64,000 nt of DNA, taken from contig NZ_CP041730.1 of NCBI RefSeq assembly GCF_007431345.1, positions 930,001 through 994,000 of the forward strand, written 5' to 3'. Made by a program: the position numbers and the translations under genes. The notes under the pieces are model-generated. The model did not search any database, had not been told where the DNA came from, and saw nothing but the letters and a program-made list of their open reading frames with translations. This DNA comes from Chitinimonas arctica (GTDB lineage Bacteria; Pseudomonadota; Gammaproteobacteria; Burkholderiales; Chitinimonadaceae). This document shows, piece by piece, positions 7,722 through 17,712 of this stretch (the stretch's first letter is position 1; every line of letters begins with the position of its first letter).

Positions 7722-9788
7722 ATGTCGGATAACTGCCCTCCCATGGCCGAATGGCCCTACGCCAATATCCTGCTGAATCGCTTCGGCGATGCCTTGCTTG
7801 CCTTCGACAAGCAATTGGTCTGCCGCTTCGCCAACACCGCCGCCCTTGACATGCTGGGCGGCCAGATTGCCGATACCCAAGGCCAGCATGCCGCCATAAT
7901 CTATCCGGCCGACCAGACCGACCGTCTGCAGCTGGCATTGGCGGCGGCATTGGGCGGCCAGGTCACCCATGCGCGGGCTTGGCGCGATTTGCCGACGCGC
8001 GGCCGCCGCTATCTGGATTCGCGCATCGAACCCTGTCTGAATGACGAGGGCCATATCGTCGGGGCGCTGCACAGCGCGCGAGATATCACCGAAATGGCGC
8101 AGACCGAAGAGCACGCCCGCTTGGCCGTGCTGATGTTCGAGCACAGTACCGAAGGCTTGATGGTATTGGGCGCCGACCAGCGCATTCGCCTGGTCAACCC
8201 GGCCTTCAGCGCGCTGACCGGCTTCGCCGCCGAAGATGTCCGCGGCGAGCTGCCCCAGCATCTGATGCCGTCCGGTCAGGGCATGGCCAACCCCTACCCC
8301 GATATCTGGCATACGCTGGAATACGACCCTGCCTGGCAAGGCGAAGTCACCTACCGGCGCCGCGACGGCCGCTTGCTGCCGACCTGGCAAAGCGTGGTGC
8401 GCGTGCGCGACGCGAATGGCCATATCGAGCATTACCTGGCCATGTTTACCGACCTGACCGAACTGCAGCGCTTCGAGCAGCAGATGGAACGGCTGGTCTA
8501 CTACGATGTGCTCACCGGTCTACCCAACCGCGCCCTGCTGGCCGACCGCATCAGCCAATCCAGCTCGCGCGCCGAACGGATGGGCAATGGCATGGCGGTG
8601 CTATTTATCGACCTGGACCGCTTCAAGGCCATCAACGACACCTTGGGCCACCAGGATGGCGACCAGGTATTGCGCAACGTGGCGTATCGCCTGGCGGAAC
8701 TGGTTGGCACCGAAATCACCGTCAGCCGCTATGGCGCCGACCAATTCGTGCTGCTTTACCCCGAGTTGTCCAGCCCCGCACAGGCAGCCGCCCTGGCGGA
8801 TCGCCTGCTGACGGCCCTGGCGGAGCCGCACCATATCGGCGGCCAACCGCTGACCGTCACGGCCAGCCTGGGCATCGCCATCTATCCGGATGACGGCAAG
8901 CAAAGGGAAACCCTGATCCAGCACGCGGAAACCGCCATGCAGGCGGCCAAGAAAGCCGGCCGACAGGCCTTTCGCTTCTTCACCCAGGATATGAATCAAC
9001 GCAGTGCGGAATTTCTGTTACTGGACAACCACCTGCGCAAGGCTGTCGCCACCGGCCAGTTCCTGCTGTATTACCAGCCGCAGATCGATATCCGTAGCCG
9101 AGCCGTGATCGGCATGGAAGCGCTGATGCGCTGGCGGCATCCCGAACTGGGCCTGGTCCCGCCCAATCGGTTTATCCCGGCCGCCGAGGAAAGCGGCCTG
9201 ATCGTTCCCATGGGGGCGTGGGCCTTGAAGGAAGCCTGTATGCAAAACAAGATCTGGCAACAGGCCGGATTGCTGTATGCGCCCATCGCGGTCAATGTCT
9301 CGGCCCGCCAATTCGCCGAAAACCTGGAGGCGGTCACCCTGGACGCCCTGCGGGCCGCCGACCTGGCACCTGAATATCTGGAATTGGAAGTGACCGAAAG
9401 CACCCTGATGGACGACGTCGGCGCGGCCATCCAGACCCTCAATACGGTCAAACGCATGGGTGTGCGGCTGGCCATCGACGACTTCGGTACCGGCTATTCC
9501 TCGCTCAGCTACCTGAAGCGTTTTCCACTGGACAAGCTCAAGGTGGACCGTTCCTTCGTCATCGACATCCTCACCGACCCTGACGACGCCGCCATCGCCG
9601 GCGCCGTGGTCAGCCTGGCCAAGAACCTGCGCCTGAAGGTGATCGCCGAAGGGGTGGAAACCGCCGAGCAGCTATCCTTCCTGGACCAGTTGGGCTGCGA
9701 TGAAATGCAAGGCTTCCTGGTCGCCCCGCCCTTGCCGGCCGACCAGGTACCGGACTTCCTGGCCAGGTGGCAGGCGGGGGATATCTGA
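7722..9788 (+). CDS. PAS-PAS-GGDEF-EAL c-di-GMP signalling protein, probable phosphodiesterase
   Basis: 688 residues from the ATG at 7722; an earlier in-frame ATG at 7623 would overlap the uvrB start. Two PAS-like sensor domains come first (residues ~10-130 and ~135-260), then a diguanylate cyclase fold opening YYDVLTGLPNRALLADRI, then an EAL domain. The catalytic GGDEF loop reads RYGADQF (~residue 336), so cyclase activity is unlikely. The EAL domain is intact: MEALMRWRHPELG (~464), NVSARQF, EVTESTLM, DDFGTGYSSL and IAEGVETAEQ. I infer a c-di-GMP phosphodiesterase whose dead cyclase domain may bind GTP as an activator, as known for CC3396-type enzymes. Confidence 0.9.
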   Translation: MSDNCPPMAEWPYANILLNRFGDALLAFDKQLVCRFANTAALDMLGGQIADTQGQHAAIIYPADQTDRLQLALAAALGGQVTHARAWRDLPTRGRRYLDSRIEPCLNDEGHIVGALHSARDITEMAQTEEHARLAVLMFEHSTEGLMVLGADQRIRLVNPAFSALTGFAAEDVRGELPQHLMPSGQGMANPYPDIWHTLEYDPAWQGEVTYRRRDGRLLPTWQSVVRVRDANGHIEHYLAMFTDLTELQRFEQQMERLVYYDVLTGLPNRALLADRISQSSSRAERMGNGMAVLFIDLDRFKAINDTLGHQDGDQVLRNVAYRLAELVGTEITVSRYGADQFVLLYPELSSPAQAAALADRLLTALAEPHHIGGQPLTVTASLGIAIYPDDGKQRETLIQHAETAMQAAKKAGRQAFRFFTQDMNQRSAEFLLLDNHLRKAVATGQFLLYYQPQIDIRSRAVIGMEALMRWRHPELGLVPPNRFIPAAEESGLIVPMGAWALKEACMQNKIWQQAGLLYAPIAVNVSARQFAENLEAVTLDALRAADLAPEYLELEVTESTLMDDVGAAIQTLNTVKRMGVRLAIDDFGTGYSSLSYLKRFPLDKLKVDRSFVIDILTDPDDAAIAGAVVSLAKNLRLKVIAEGVETAEQLSFLDQLGCDEMQGFLVAPPLPADQVPDFLARWQAGDI

Positions 9789-9800
9789 CCATCCCTGCGC

Positions 9801-11216
9801 TTACCGCTCCCGCAAACTCTCTTGCAGATGTTCCGTCAGCGGCGTCAGGAAGTATTCGATCACCCGCCGCTTGCCGATCTTGATCTCGGCGGTGACCGCC
9901 ATGCCGGGGCTGAGATTGACCTTTTTGTTGCCCACCTGCACGCTGGAGCGGTGCAGCTCCACCCGGGCGGGATAGATCAAGCCGCGTTTCTCATCCTGCA
10001 CGGCATCGTTCGAGACGGTCAACACCCGGCCCGGCAGGGTGCCGTACTTGGTGAAGTTAAAGGTCTCGACCTTGACCTCGGCATCCTGGCCGTCATAGAC
10101 GAAACCGATGTCCTTGTTCTCGATCTGCGCTTCCACCACCAGCCTGTCGTTCTGCGGCACGACCTGCAATAGCGGGTCGGCTTCCTTCACCATGCCGCCG
10201 ACGGTGTGCACGGCCAATTGCTGGACCACCCCATCGACCGGCGCCGTCAAGGTCAGCAGGTGCTTACGCTGTTCGGCCTTGACCACTTCCTGCTTCAGCG
10301 ACGTCGCCCTATCTTCCGCCTGGTTCAACTGGTCCAGCGCGTTGCGGCGGGTCTGCGCCAGCAGGCTGGCCCGTTCGCGCAGATTCTGCTCGATGGCGTG
10401 CTGCAATTGCTTGGAACGGCTTTGTTCGGCCGCCAGGTCGCGCTGGGTCTCGATCAGCGCCTGTTCCTTTTCCAGCAAGGCATGGCGAGCGATAAAGTTC
10501 TTCTCCGCCAGGCCCCGATAGTCCTCCGCCCGTTGCCGCACCAGCGGCAAGGTATCGACCAGCTTGGCCTGCAACTGCTGGCTGGTGGCCAGGTCGGCGC
10601 GGCGCTTCTCGGTCTCTTCGTCCAATGCCGCCAGGCGGGCCTGCACCTCGGCGTACTCACCCACCAGCAGACGCTGCTCGTCGGCCAGGCCCTTGGGATC
10701 GGCGTTTTTCGGCACCAGTAATTTCGGCAAATGCCCCTTGTCCAATGCTTCGGCCAGGGCCTTGCTGCGGGCGGCCTCCAGTTCGGCCGCACCCAGCTCG
10801 CTGCCGAAGCGGGCACGATCGGCACCCGCGCTGGTGGTATCCAGTTCGATCAGGACTTGGCCGGCCTTCACCACCTGGCCATCACGGACCAGGATGCGGT
10901 GCACCACCGCCAGTTCAGGCGCCTGGATGGTCTTGGTGCGGTCGTCCGGAATGATCTTGCCCTGCGCCACGGCCACCACATCCACCCGGCCGAAGATGCT
11001 CCAGAGCAGCGCGATAAGAAACAAGGCGATCAAGACCTTCGCGCTGGCGCGTGGAATAGGCGATGGCGGCGTCTCCTGCAAGGAGAGGGCGGCAGGCAGG
11101 AACTGGGCTTCATAATTCACGCGCGGTACGCCGTCCAACTGCTTGCGAACGGACCAGGCGGCCCGCCAAACGGCGGCGTAGCGCTGCAGCAGCGCCTTGG
11201 TGGCTTCGAACTTCAT
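9801..11216 (-). CDS. Type I secretion membrane-fusion protein, HlyD family
   Basis: 471 residues. A cytoplasmic N-terminus of ~58 residues precedes a single membrane helix (KVLIALFLIALLWSIFG). A lipoyl/barrel half follows (KIIPDDRTKTIQAPE), then a long coiled-coil hairpin (~130-330, many Glu/Arg/Gln/Ala heptads) and a C-terminal beta-barrel (TAPVDGVVQQLAVHTVGG) ending near YFLTPLTEHLQESLRER. This is the periplasmic adaptor that joins the ABC exporter to a TolC-like channel. Three bases separate it from the upstream ABC gene, so both are one transcript. No TolC homologue or RTX substrate is adjacent. Confidence 0.93.
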   Translation of the reverse strand: MKFEATKALLQRYAAVWRAAWSVRKQLDGVPRVNYEAQFLPAALSLQETPPSPIPRASAKVLIALFLIALLWSIFGRVDVVAVAQGKIIPDDRTKTIQAPELAVVHRILVRDGQVVKAGQVLIELDTTSAGADRARFGSELGAAELEAARSKALAEALDKGHLPKLLVPKNADPKGLADEQRLLVGEYAEVQARLAALDEETEKRRADLATSQQLQAKLVDTLPLVRQRAEDYRGLAEKNFIARHALLEKEQALIETQRDLAAEQSRSKQLQHAIEQNLRERASLLAQTRRNALDQLNQAEDRATSLKQEVVKAEQRKHLLTLTAPVDGVVQQLAVHTVGGMVKEADPLLQVVPQNDRLVVEAQIENKDIGFVYDGQDAEVKVETFNFTKYGTLPGRVLTVSNDAVQDEKRGLIYPARVELHRSSVQVGNKKVNLSPGMAVTAEIKIGKRRVIEYFLTPLTEHLQESLRER

Positions 11217-11219
11217 GGC

Positions 11220-13385
11220 TTATCCCTGCTGCAAGCTGTGCAAATGGGCGTAGTAGCCCTGTGGTTTATCGACCAGGCTGGCATGGGTGCCTTCTTCGAC
11301 GATCTGGCCCTTGTCCACCGCGATAATGCGGTCGGCCATGCGTACCGTGGATAGGCGGTGGGCGATGACGATCACCGTGCGGCCCTGGCTGATGGCGCGC
11401 ATATTGTCGCGAATGATCCGCTCCGACTCGTAGTCCAGGGCACTGGTGGCCTCGTCCAGGATCAGGATGCGCGGATTGGTGGCCAACGCCCGCGCAATGG
11501 CGATCCGTTGCCGCTGGCCGCCGGACAGGCCGGTGCCGTGCTCGCCTATCATGGTGTCGTAGCCTTCCGGCAGCTCCAGGATAAATTCGTGCGCGCCGGC
11601 CAATTTGGCCACGTGGATCACTGCTTCCATCGGCATGCCGGGATCGGCCAGGGCGATGTTGTCGCGCAGGGAGCGGTTGAACAGCAGGTTCTCCTGCAGC
11701 ACCACGCCGACCTGGCGGCGCAGCCAGACCGGATCGGCCAGTGCCAGGTCCACCCCGTCCACCAGCACCCTCCCCCGTTCCGGCACATACAAGCGCTGCA
11801 CCAGCTTGGTCAGGGTGCTCTTGCCGGAGCCGGAGCGGCCGACAATGCCGATCACTTCGCCCGGGGCAATGCGCAGCGAGATGCCGCAGAGGATTTCCGG
11901 GCCATCCGGCCGGTAGCGGAAACCAACCTGTTCGAACTCGATGGCGCCCTCGATGGCGGGCAATGCCGCCCGGCTGACCTGGCCGACTTCGGTCCGGGTA
12001 TTGAGGATATCGCCCAGCCTTTGCATGGAAATACCGGTCTGCTGGAAATCCTGCCACAGCTGCGCCAAGCGCATGATGGGCCCCGCCACCCGGCCGGCCA
12101 GCATATTGAAGGCAATCAACTGGCCCACGCTCAACTCGCCGTCCATCACCAGGCGGGCGCCCAGCCACAAGGTGGCCACGGTAACCAGCTTACCGATCAG
12201 CGAAACCACCTGATTGGCGATATTGCCCAGCTGGCCGACCCGGAAACTGGCGGCCACATAAGCGGCCAGCTGGTTGTCCCAGCGTTCGATCACACGCGGC
12301 TCGACCGCCATGGACTTGATGGTTTCCACGCCGCTGACCGCTTCCACCAGAAAGGACTGGTTTTCGGCGCCACGGGCGAACTTGGTATCCAGCCGGGCCC
12401 GCAAAAGCGGCGTGATCATAAAGGACAGCAAGGCGTAACAAGGCAGGCTGAGCAGCACGATCAGGGTCAGCCAACCGCTGTAGTAGAACATCACGGCGAT
12501 AAAAACTACCGAGAACAGCAGGTCCATCAGCAGGGTGATGGCATTGCCGGTGAGGAATTGGCGGATATTCTCCAGTTCGCGCACCCGCGCCACCGAGTCG
12601 CCGACCCGGCGGGCCTGGAAATAAGCCAGCGGCAGATTGAGCAGATGGCGAAACAGCTTGGCACCCAACTCCACGTCGATGCGATTGGTGGTGTGCGAGA
12701 ACAGCCAGCCGCGCAGACCGGTCAGCAGTACCTCGAAAACCGACACCACCAATAAGCCCACGGCAATCACGTCCAGCGTGGAGAAGCCCCGGTGCACCAG
12801 CACCTTGTCCATCACCACCTGGAAGAACAGCGGTGTCAGCAGGGCCAGCAATTGCAGCACGAACGAGACCAGCAACACCTCGCCCAGCAGCTTGCGGTAT
12901 TTGACCACCGCGGGAATAAACCAGGTGAAGTCGAATCGGGCCAGCTCGCCGGCCAGCGACGCGCGCGAGGCGAAACAGAGCAGGCGGCCGCTCCAACGTA
13001 CCAGCAGCGCGTCGCGGCTAAGCGTCTCGGGACGGCCTACACGCGGGTCCTGGATCAATACCTGATCGTCGCTCAGGCGGGCGATGATGAAATAGCCGCC
13101 GTTCACATCCTCTGCCAGGGCCGGCAAGGGCAGCCGATCCAGGCGATCCAGCCGGGCATTGACTGCACGCGCCTTCAAACCCAGTTGCTTGGCCGCCAAC
13201 AGAATGCGGGTTTCGTCAAAAGGCTGGCCACTGCCGTACTCGTGCGCCAATTGCGCCGGTTCGGCGGCGATGGCATGGAAGCGCGCCAGCATCACCAAGC
13301 CAAGCAGGCCACTGTCCAGGACAGCCGAAGCGGATTCGGCGGCGGGTTCAAGCTGGCCCGGTTCGGCCTGTTGGGGTTCGGTCAT
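11220..13385 (-). CDS. Type I secretion ABC transporter, HlyB type
   Basis: 721 residues. An N-terminal C39-like domain (~25-140) has the fold signature LLGLVMLARFHAI but no catalytic Cys where C39 peptidases have one, so it should be a substrate-docking domain as in HlyB. Six membrane helices follow (~160-440), then the ATPase with Walker A GRSGSGKST, signature LSGGQRQRIAIARAL, Walker B ILILDEATSALD and the IVIAHRLSTV switch. It probably exports a C-terminal-signal protein such as an RTX adhesin or enzyme encoded elsewhere. First gene of a two-gene operon with the adaptor. Confidence 0.93.
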   Translation of the reverse strand: MTEPQQAEPGQLEPAAESASAVLDSGLLGLVMLARFHAIAAEPAQLAHEYGSGQPFDETRILLAAKQLGLKARAVNARLDRLDRLPLPALAEDVNGGYFIIARLSDDQVLIQDPRVGRPETLSRDALLVRWSGRLLCFASRASLAGELARFDFTWFIPAVVKYRKLLGEVLLVSFVLQLLALLTPLFFQVVMDKVLVHRGFSTLDVIAVGLLVVSVFEVLLTGLRGWLFSHTTNRIDVELGAKLFRHLLNLPLAYFQARRVGDSVARVRELENIRQFLTGNAITLLMDLLFSVVFIAVMFYYSGWLTLIVLLSLPCYALLSFMITPLLRARLDTKFARGAENQSFLVEAVSGVETIKSMAVEPRVIERWDNQLAAYVAASFRVGQLGNIANQVVSLIGKLVTVATLWLGARLVMDGELSVGQLIAFNMLAGRVAGPIMRLAQLWQDFQQTGISMQRLGDILNTRTEVGQVSRAALPAIEGAIEFEQVGFRYRPDGPEILCGISLRIAPGEVIGIVGRSGSGKSTLTKLVQRLYVPERGRVLVDGVDLALADPVWLRRQVGVVLQENLLFNRSLRDNIALADPGMPMEAVIHVAKLAGAHEFILELPEGYDTMIGEHGTGLSGGQRQRIAIARALATNPRILILDEATSALDYESERIIRDNMRAISQGRTVIVIAHRLSTVRMADRIIAVDKGQIVEEGTHASLVDKPQGYYAHLHSLQQG

Positions 13386-13641
13386 GGCGGCAACTGTATC
13401 AATTCAATGCAATATGAAAACCCGGTGCTGCTGCAGTCCGGGTTGCTGGCTTTACCTGGTCCGGATGTGTCGAACACCCGCTTCAAGAGGCTCAGGCCAA
13501 GGGGGCGCGATAATACCAGCAGTCCAGCCGTAGGGGGCGGGCAAACGCGAAGCGCCGCCTTGCCGTGGTATTCAGCATGAAATGCGGCAAATTTCCATTG
13601 CGTGGGATAGCCTCGGCCGCCGGGTGACGACGCCGGATCGC

Positions 13642-14421
13642 TTATCGCTCGCAACGCCCCGAGATGCTTGCCTTGCGCCAGACAGCCGCGATATAGCCGT
13701 TGCTGGTAAGCCGTTTCAGCTCTTCGTCGAGGCGCGGTATCAAGTCGGCATGGTTGGCGTTGAGGTAATGGTAGATGGGCACACTCTCCAGCACGCCGAC
13801 TTCGCGTATGCCGGCGTAGCCCGCATCACTGCCACGCAGGCGGACAAGATGCTCGCACGCGGTCATGCGCGAGGCCACCACGACATCGACCTGCCCCAGC
13901 TTCAGCAGCTTGAAGGCGCTATCCAGGGTCGGTTCGAACACCACGTTCATGCCCTGGGTCCGCTTCTCGACCTGCATCACGCCCAATTGCGCACCGACGC
14001 GCAACGGTTGCAGCGATGCCCAGCTCGTCGGCTTGACCTCGGCCCTGACGGCAAAGGCCGCGAAGTCGTTTTCCCCCAGCGGGGTGGGTACCATGCGTAG
14101 ATTGGGAAACTTCTTTTCCGCGCCGGCCACCCGGAACAACTCGCCGTCGTATTGGCCGGCATTGACGACCGCCGCACTGCGCCTGAGCGGGAAGAATTCG
14201 ACCACCACCTCGATACTCATCCGCTCGTAAGCGCTGGTCAGTATCTCCGCGGTGGCCCGTTGCAGCGGATTGGACTCATGGTCGAGAAAGGTCAGCCGCT
14301 TTGTACCGGCGGCCGTTTCTTCGGCCTGCACCGGCGAGGCCGCCGGTCCCAGCAACAAAAGGCCGAGCAAGCACTGACCGATGCGGCATGCCAGCCCACC
14401 GGCAACGATAGCCTCTCTCAT
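13642..14421 (-). CDS. Periplasmic solute-binding protein of the SBP_bac_3 type
   Basis: 259 residues with a signal peptide (MREAIVAGG... to SPVQAEE, cleavage near residue 34). The mature part has the amino-acid-binding-protein-like pattern: ILTSAYERMSIEVVVEFFPLRRS, then a hinge (LRVGAQLGVMQVEKRTQGMN) and GQVDVVVASRMTACEHL. Such stand-alone proteins lacking permease genes are common in aquatic Proteobacteria and often feed chemoreceptors or have unknown ligands. No transporter gene is adjacent. The AT-rich 143 bases upstream of its start separate it from the neighbouring GNAT-like gene's 3' end. Confidence 0.75.
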   Translation of the reverse strand: MREAIVAGGLACRIGQCLLGLLLLGPAASPVQAEETAAGTKRLTFLDHESNPLQRATAEILTSAYERMSIEVVVEFFPLRRSAAVVNAGQYDGELFRVAGAEKKFPNLRMVPTPLGENDFAAFAVRAEVKPTSWASLQPLRVGAQLGVMQVEKRTQGMNVVFEPTLDSAFKLLKLGQVDVVVASRMTACEHLVRLRGSDAGYAGIREVGVLESVPIYHYLNANHADLIPRLDEELKRLTSNGYIAAVWRKASISGRCER

Positions 14422-14564
14422 GGCGCTCTCCTTCCGGCGGTCGAGCCAGCGTACGCACCTCGGCCAGCCGCGCTTACTCGACGACGCGGTAATATATAAT
14501 TATTGCCGATTTGACGTGGCTTGTTTAGCTACTTTCATTTCAGCATTGCCCGCTCAGCCGGTCG

Positions 14565-15224
14565 CTACGTGGGCACCATGACGATGCCCTTGCGGCGCAG
14601 ATACGCCAGCAGCATCGACCAGCTATAGGAATCTTCGGTCACGTCGAATTCCATTCTGAAAGGATGGCCGTTTTCCTCCCACCATTTCGCGCCACCCGGC
14701 ACCGCCACCAGTTCCTGCAGCGTCCGGATGGTGCCGAACTGCCCGCCGTAGAGGCTGAAGCGGGCCCGGATATCGAAAGGTAGATTGGAGATAAAGCCGA
14801 ATTTCAACCATGCCAGCTCGCTATCGAGCTGCTTGGCGGCATTGAGACCGCCAGCGGCCGGCATCACGATGCGCCGCATCCCGAACTCCTTGGCCGTAAA
14901 GACCTGCTGCGCCAGCATGCGCGCGCCAATGCCGCAGTTCCGCATCCTCTCCTTGATGCAGAGGCCCTGATTCTCCATCCAGGTCCGGCCATGATCGTAA
15001 TGAATCACCCGCTCGGCCTTGCCCACCATAAAGGGGTGGCTGATGACGAACGAGGCGGTGCTGTCGCCGATGGCCATCTCGATCCGGCTGCCATCCAATG
15101 CACCGGTCAACCTGGCCGCCAGCGACGCGTCGATCACTCGGCCTTCGAACATCTGGCTGCCCGAGCACACCAATTCGACATCCTGATTGAAAAGCGATCT
15201 GGTCAGATCGTCCCGATTGTCCAT
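14565..15224 (-). CDS. GNAT-like acyltransferase domain protein, function unknown
   Basis: 219 residues from the ATG at 15224, chosen because GGGGAG lies just upstream; earlier in-frame ATGs at 15278 and 15407 are possible but have no clear ribosome site. The middle holds a motif like the acetyl-CoA loop of GNAT enzymes, IKERMRNCGIGARMLAQQV, followed by the helix AKEFGMRRIVMPAAGG. The C-terminal region is Trp-rich (GGAKWWEENGHPF) and ends in VTEDSYSWSMLLAYLRRKG. I do not recognise the substrate. The GNAT assignment rests on that one motif. Confidence 0.5.
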   Translation of the reverse strand: MDNRDDLTRSLFNQDVELVCSGSQMFEGRVIDASLAARLTGALDGSRIEMAIGDSTASFVISHPFMVGKAERVIHYDHGRTWMENQGLCIKERMRNCGIGARMLAQQVFTAKEFGMRRIVMPAAGGLNAAKQLDSELAWLKFGFISNLPFDIRARFSLYGGQFGTIRTLQELVAVPGGAKWWEENGHPFRMEFDVTEDSYSWSMLLAYLRRKGIVMVPT

Positions 15225-15434
15225 GTGGAATCCCGGCTCCCCCGCCTCAGGGCTGACACAGATCATTCTAGGACGCATAGGCGCGACTACACCAAGGTAC
15301 TGCCGGTAAGCGCCATGAAAAATACCCGCCAGGAGTAGGCCGTGGCCGCCCGGGCAAGGGTTGTACGGCGCTGACGCGCCAACAGCCACGCACCCGGCGC
15401 GATGCATGGCAGCGCGCTGGCTGACCCTCCCGAA

Positions 15435-17441
15435 TTACTGCAGGCGGAACACCAGGATGGTCTCGCGCATCTTTGCCGCCAGCGCCAGCAGGGTCTGGGC
15501 GGCTTGGTCGGACTGCAACGCAGATGAATTATTTTCTTCCGACATTTGTGCAATCTGTTCGATGTTGACGGCAATCTGGTTGCTGGCGGACATTTGCTCC
15601 TTCAAGGCGCAACTGATGACATCGACCGCGGATTCGACCTCGGTCGCATTGGTGGAAATATGATCAATCGCTTCGGCGGCCTGGTTGACCTGCTTGACCC
15701 CCTCATCCACCAGCTTCACCGCGCCATGCATACCCGACACCGATTCCGCCGTATACGACTGGATACGGCTGATCATATCGCCTATCTCCTTGGTCGCTCC
15801 GCTGGTGCGCTCGGACAGTTTGCGCACCTCATCCGCCACGACCGCGAAGCCGCGTCCCGCCTCGCCGGCCCGCGCCGCTTCGATGGCGGCATTGAGCGCC
15901 AACAGATTGGTTTGATTGGCCACCTCGCGGATCACCTCGACAATGCCCGAAATCTGCTGCGACTGGGCGCCCAGCTCGGTAATCACCTCGGCCGTGCCGC
16001 GCAGCTCCGCCGCCACACCACGGATATTGCTGGCCGCGATCTGAATCACCTTGGCGCCATCGCGGGCCTGCCCCTCCGCGTCGGTCGCCGACTTTTCCGC
16101 CTCGCCGGCGTTGTTGCTGACATGGCTGATGCTTACGGTAAGCTGCTCGACGGCCGCGGCCATCGAGGCGGATGATTCGCTTTGCCGGGCCGAAGCCAAG
16201 GAGACTTCGTGAGAGCTCCCAGCCATCTGTCTCGCCGCCACCGCCACCGCATCGGCATTGGCCAACACGCTTCCTATCGTCGCGCGCAACTGCGTCTGCA
16301 TGGCTTGCAAAGCCGTCAGCATTTTCCCGGCCTCGCTCCGGCCACCCACTGCGATCGGCTTGCATAGGTCCCCTCCGGCGATCGTCTCTACCGCCGCCAA
16401 CGCCGCCGTCATCGGCCGCAGCACACTGAGCGCGATGCGCCAGGCCATCAGGCTGGCCAGGGCGGCGATCAGCATCACCACGCCGGTCAATAGGTTACGG
16501 GTCTGCCTTTGATCGGCGATGCGCTGCTGGATCAGGCGATCGAGTTGCTTCAAGGACGTGCCGACCAAGCTGAACTCGCCGTCGATCGTGCGGGTAAAGG
16601 ATCCGATATAGTCCGTGGCCGGATAGTCGAGGTCCGCTGCGCTGGCCACCTTGGTATTGGCCAGTTCGATCGCCGCCGAGGCGGATTTGTCCGCCTCGGC
16701 AAGCAAGGCGCCCAGTTCCGGCTTGAGCGCCGTGTTTGCCGCAAAGGCCTTCCCCAGCGTGTTGGATAACTGTGCGTTGAGGCTGCTGGCATTGGCGAGC
16801 AGACCGTGCATCATTGCCCGGGTATCGGGATCGATCTGCCGGGTCGCCAGAATGCCGGCGCCCTTGCCACGGGCCTGACCCAGCGCTTCCGTTATGGGCG
16901 GCGCATCGAAATAGACCGTACGCATCAGATAATAGGTGTCCGCATCCGGGTCCAGCGACAGGCCATAGCTATCCGCTACGCCCTCCAGCAATTTCAGGAC
17001 CGAAAGACAAAGCGCGGTGTGTTGCTGAAAACTCTGCGCGACGGAAAGCGAACGGTTGCTCACTCCCCCTGACACGGCGCGCCAGTCCGCTTGCACCTGG
17101 ATCAGCCGTTGGTTGACTCCCTGGCCCGCCGAAAGCAACTGCTTTTCCAGCAAGGCCAGCGTGGCATCGACCTCGGCCTGCTTGGCCTGCCGCTTCTCGG
17201 CCATCAGGTTCGCACCCAAAAAAACACCGGACAGCCCGCGATGCATTTGCATCTGCTGCAACAGGAGCAAGGATGTCTTGCCCGGGACATTGCCATCCTG
17301 CTCAAGCAGCGATGCTGCAATCGCAACATTGGTGTTATGGACATAAAGATAGAGCGGTGGACCGACCAACAGTAGCCCCAACACACCCAGAATCATGAAT
17401 TTGTGCCACAACAGCAAATTGTCCAACCATCTAGCAAACAT
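15435..17441 (-). CDS. Methyl-accepting chemotaxis protein with NIT-like sensor domain
   Basis: 668 residues from the ATG at 17441, which has a GGAG site seven bases upstream; a longer reading to 17531 lacks one. One membrane helix (KFMILGVLGLLLVGPPLYLYV) is followed by a ~290-residue periplasmic helical sensor with QMQMHRGLSGVFLGANL, a pattern of nitrate/nitrite-sensing (NIT) domains. Then come a second membrane helix (LLTGVVMLIAALASLMAW), HAMP, and a signalling hairpin with REVANQTNLLALNAAIEAAR and GRGFAVVADEVRKLSERT, the CheA/CheW contact tip. No chemotaxis operon is adjacent. Confidence 0.9.
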   Translation of the reverse strand: MFARWLDNLLLWHKFMILGVLGLLLVGPPLYLYVHNTNVAIAASLLEQDGNVPGKTSLLLLQQMQMHRGLSGVFLGANLMAEKRQAKQAEVDATLALLEKQLLSAGQGVNQRLIQVQADWRAVSGGVSNRSLSVAQSFQQHTALCLSVLKLLEGVADSYGLSLDPDADTYYLMRTVYFDAPPITEALGQARGKGAGILATRQIDPDTRAMMHGLLANASSLNAQLSNTLGKAFAANTALKPELGALLAEADKSASAAIELANTKVASAADLDYPATDYIGSFTRTIDGEFSLVGTSLKQLDRLIQQRIADQRQTRNLLTGVVMLIAALASLMAWRIALSVLRPMTAALAAVETIAGGDLCKPIAVGGRSEAGKMLTALQAMQTQLRATIGSVLANADAVAVAARQMAGSSHEVSLASARQSESSASMAAAVEQLTVSISHVSNNAGEAEKSATDAEGQARDGAKVIQIAASNIRGVAAELRGTAEVITELGAQSQQISGIVEVIREVANQTNLLALNAAIEAARAGEAGRGFAVVADEVRKLSERTSGATKEIGDMISRIQSYTAESVSGMHGAVKLVDEGVKQVNQAAEAIDHISTNATEVESAVDVISCALKEQMSASNQIAVNIEQIAQMSEENNSSALQSDQAAQTLLALAAKMRETILVFRLQ

Positions 17442-17712
17442 GGTGCGTCTCCAGGAAGTAAAGGAAAACAGCGCAGCTAGGGCTGCGGCTGATCTCGGCT
17501 TCCTCCTGCAGCGCCAAGTACATCCTTGCAATAAGCGTCGTTCTGATTATTTGCCGCGAAAACGGTTTGCTTCGCTATCACCGCCCCTACCAAGTCGGCG
17601 AAGTACGACAGCGAAATACTCGGCCCACTATTCAGTCTAGAATAATATATTTCCAATCGCCGCAATTCAGGCCTTTCTCGCGGCCTCAGCTTCCGAACGG
17701 TCGAATCGTGCG

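Noticed and set aside
11358..12755. 465-codon plus-strand frame opposite the HlyB-like gene
   Set aside because: Shadow frame; the minus strand carries all ABC transporter motifs.
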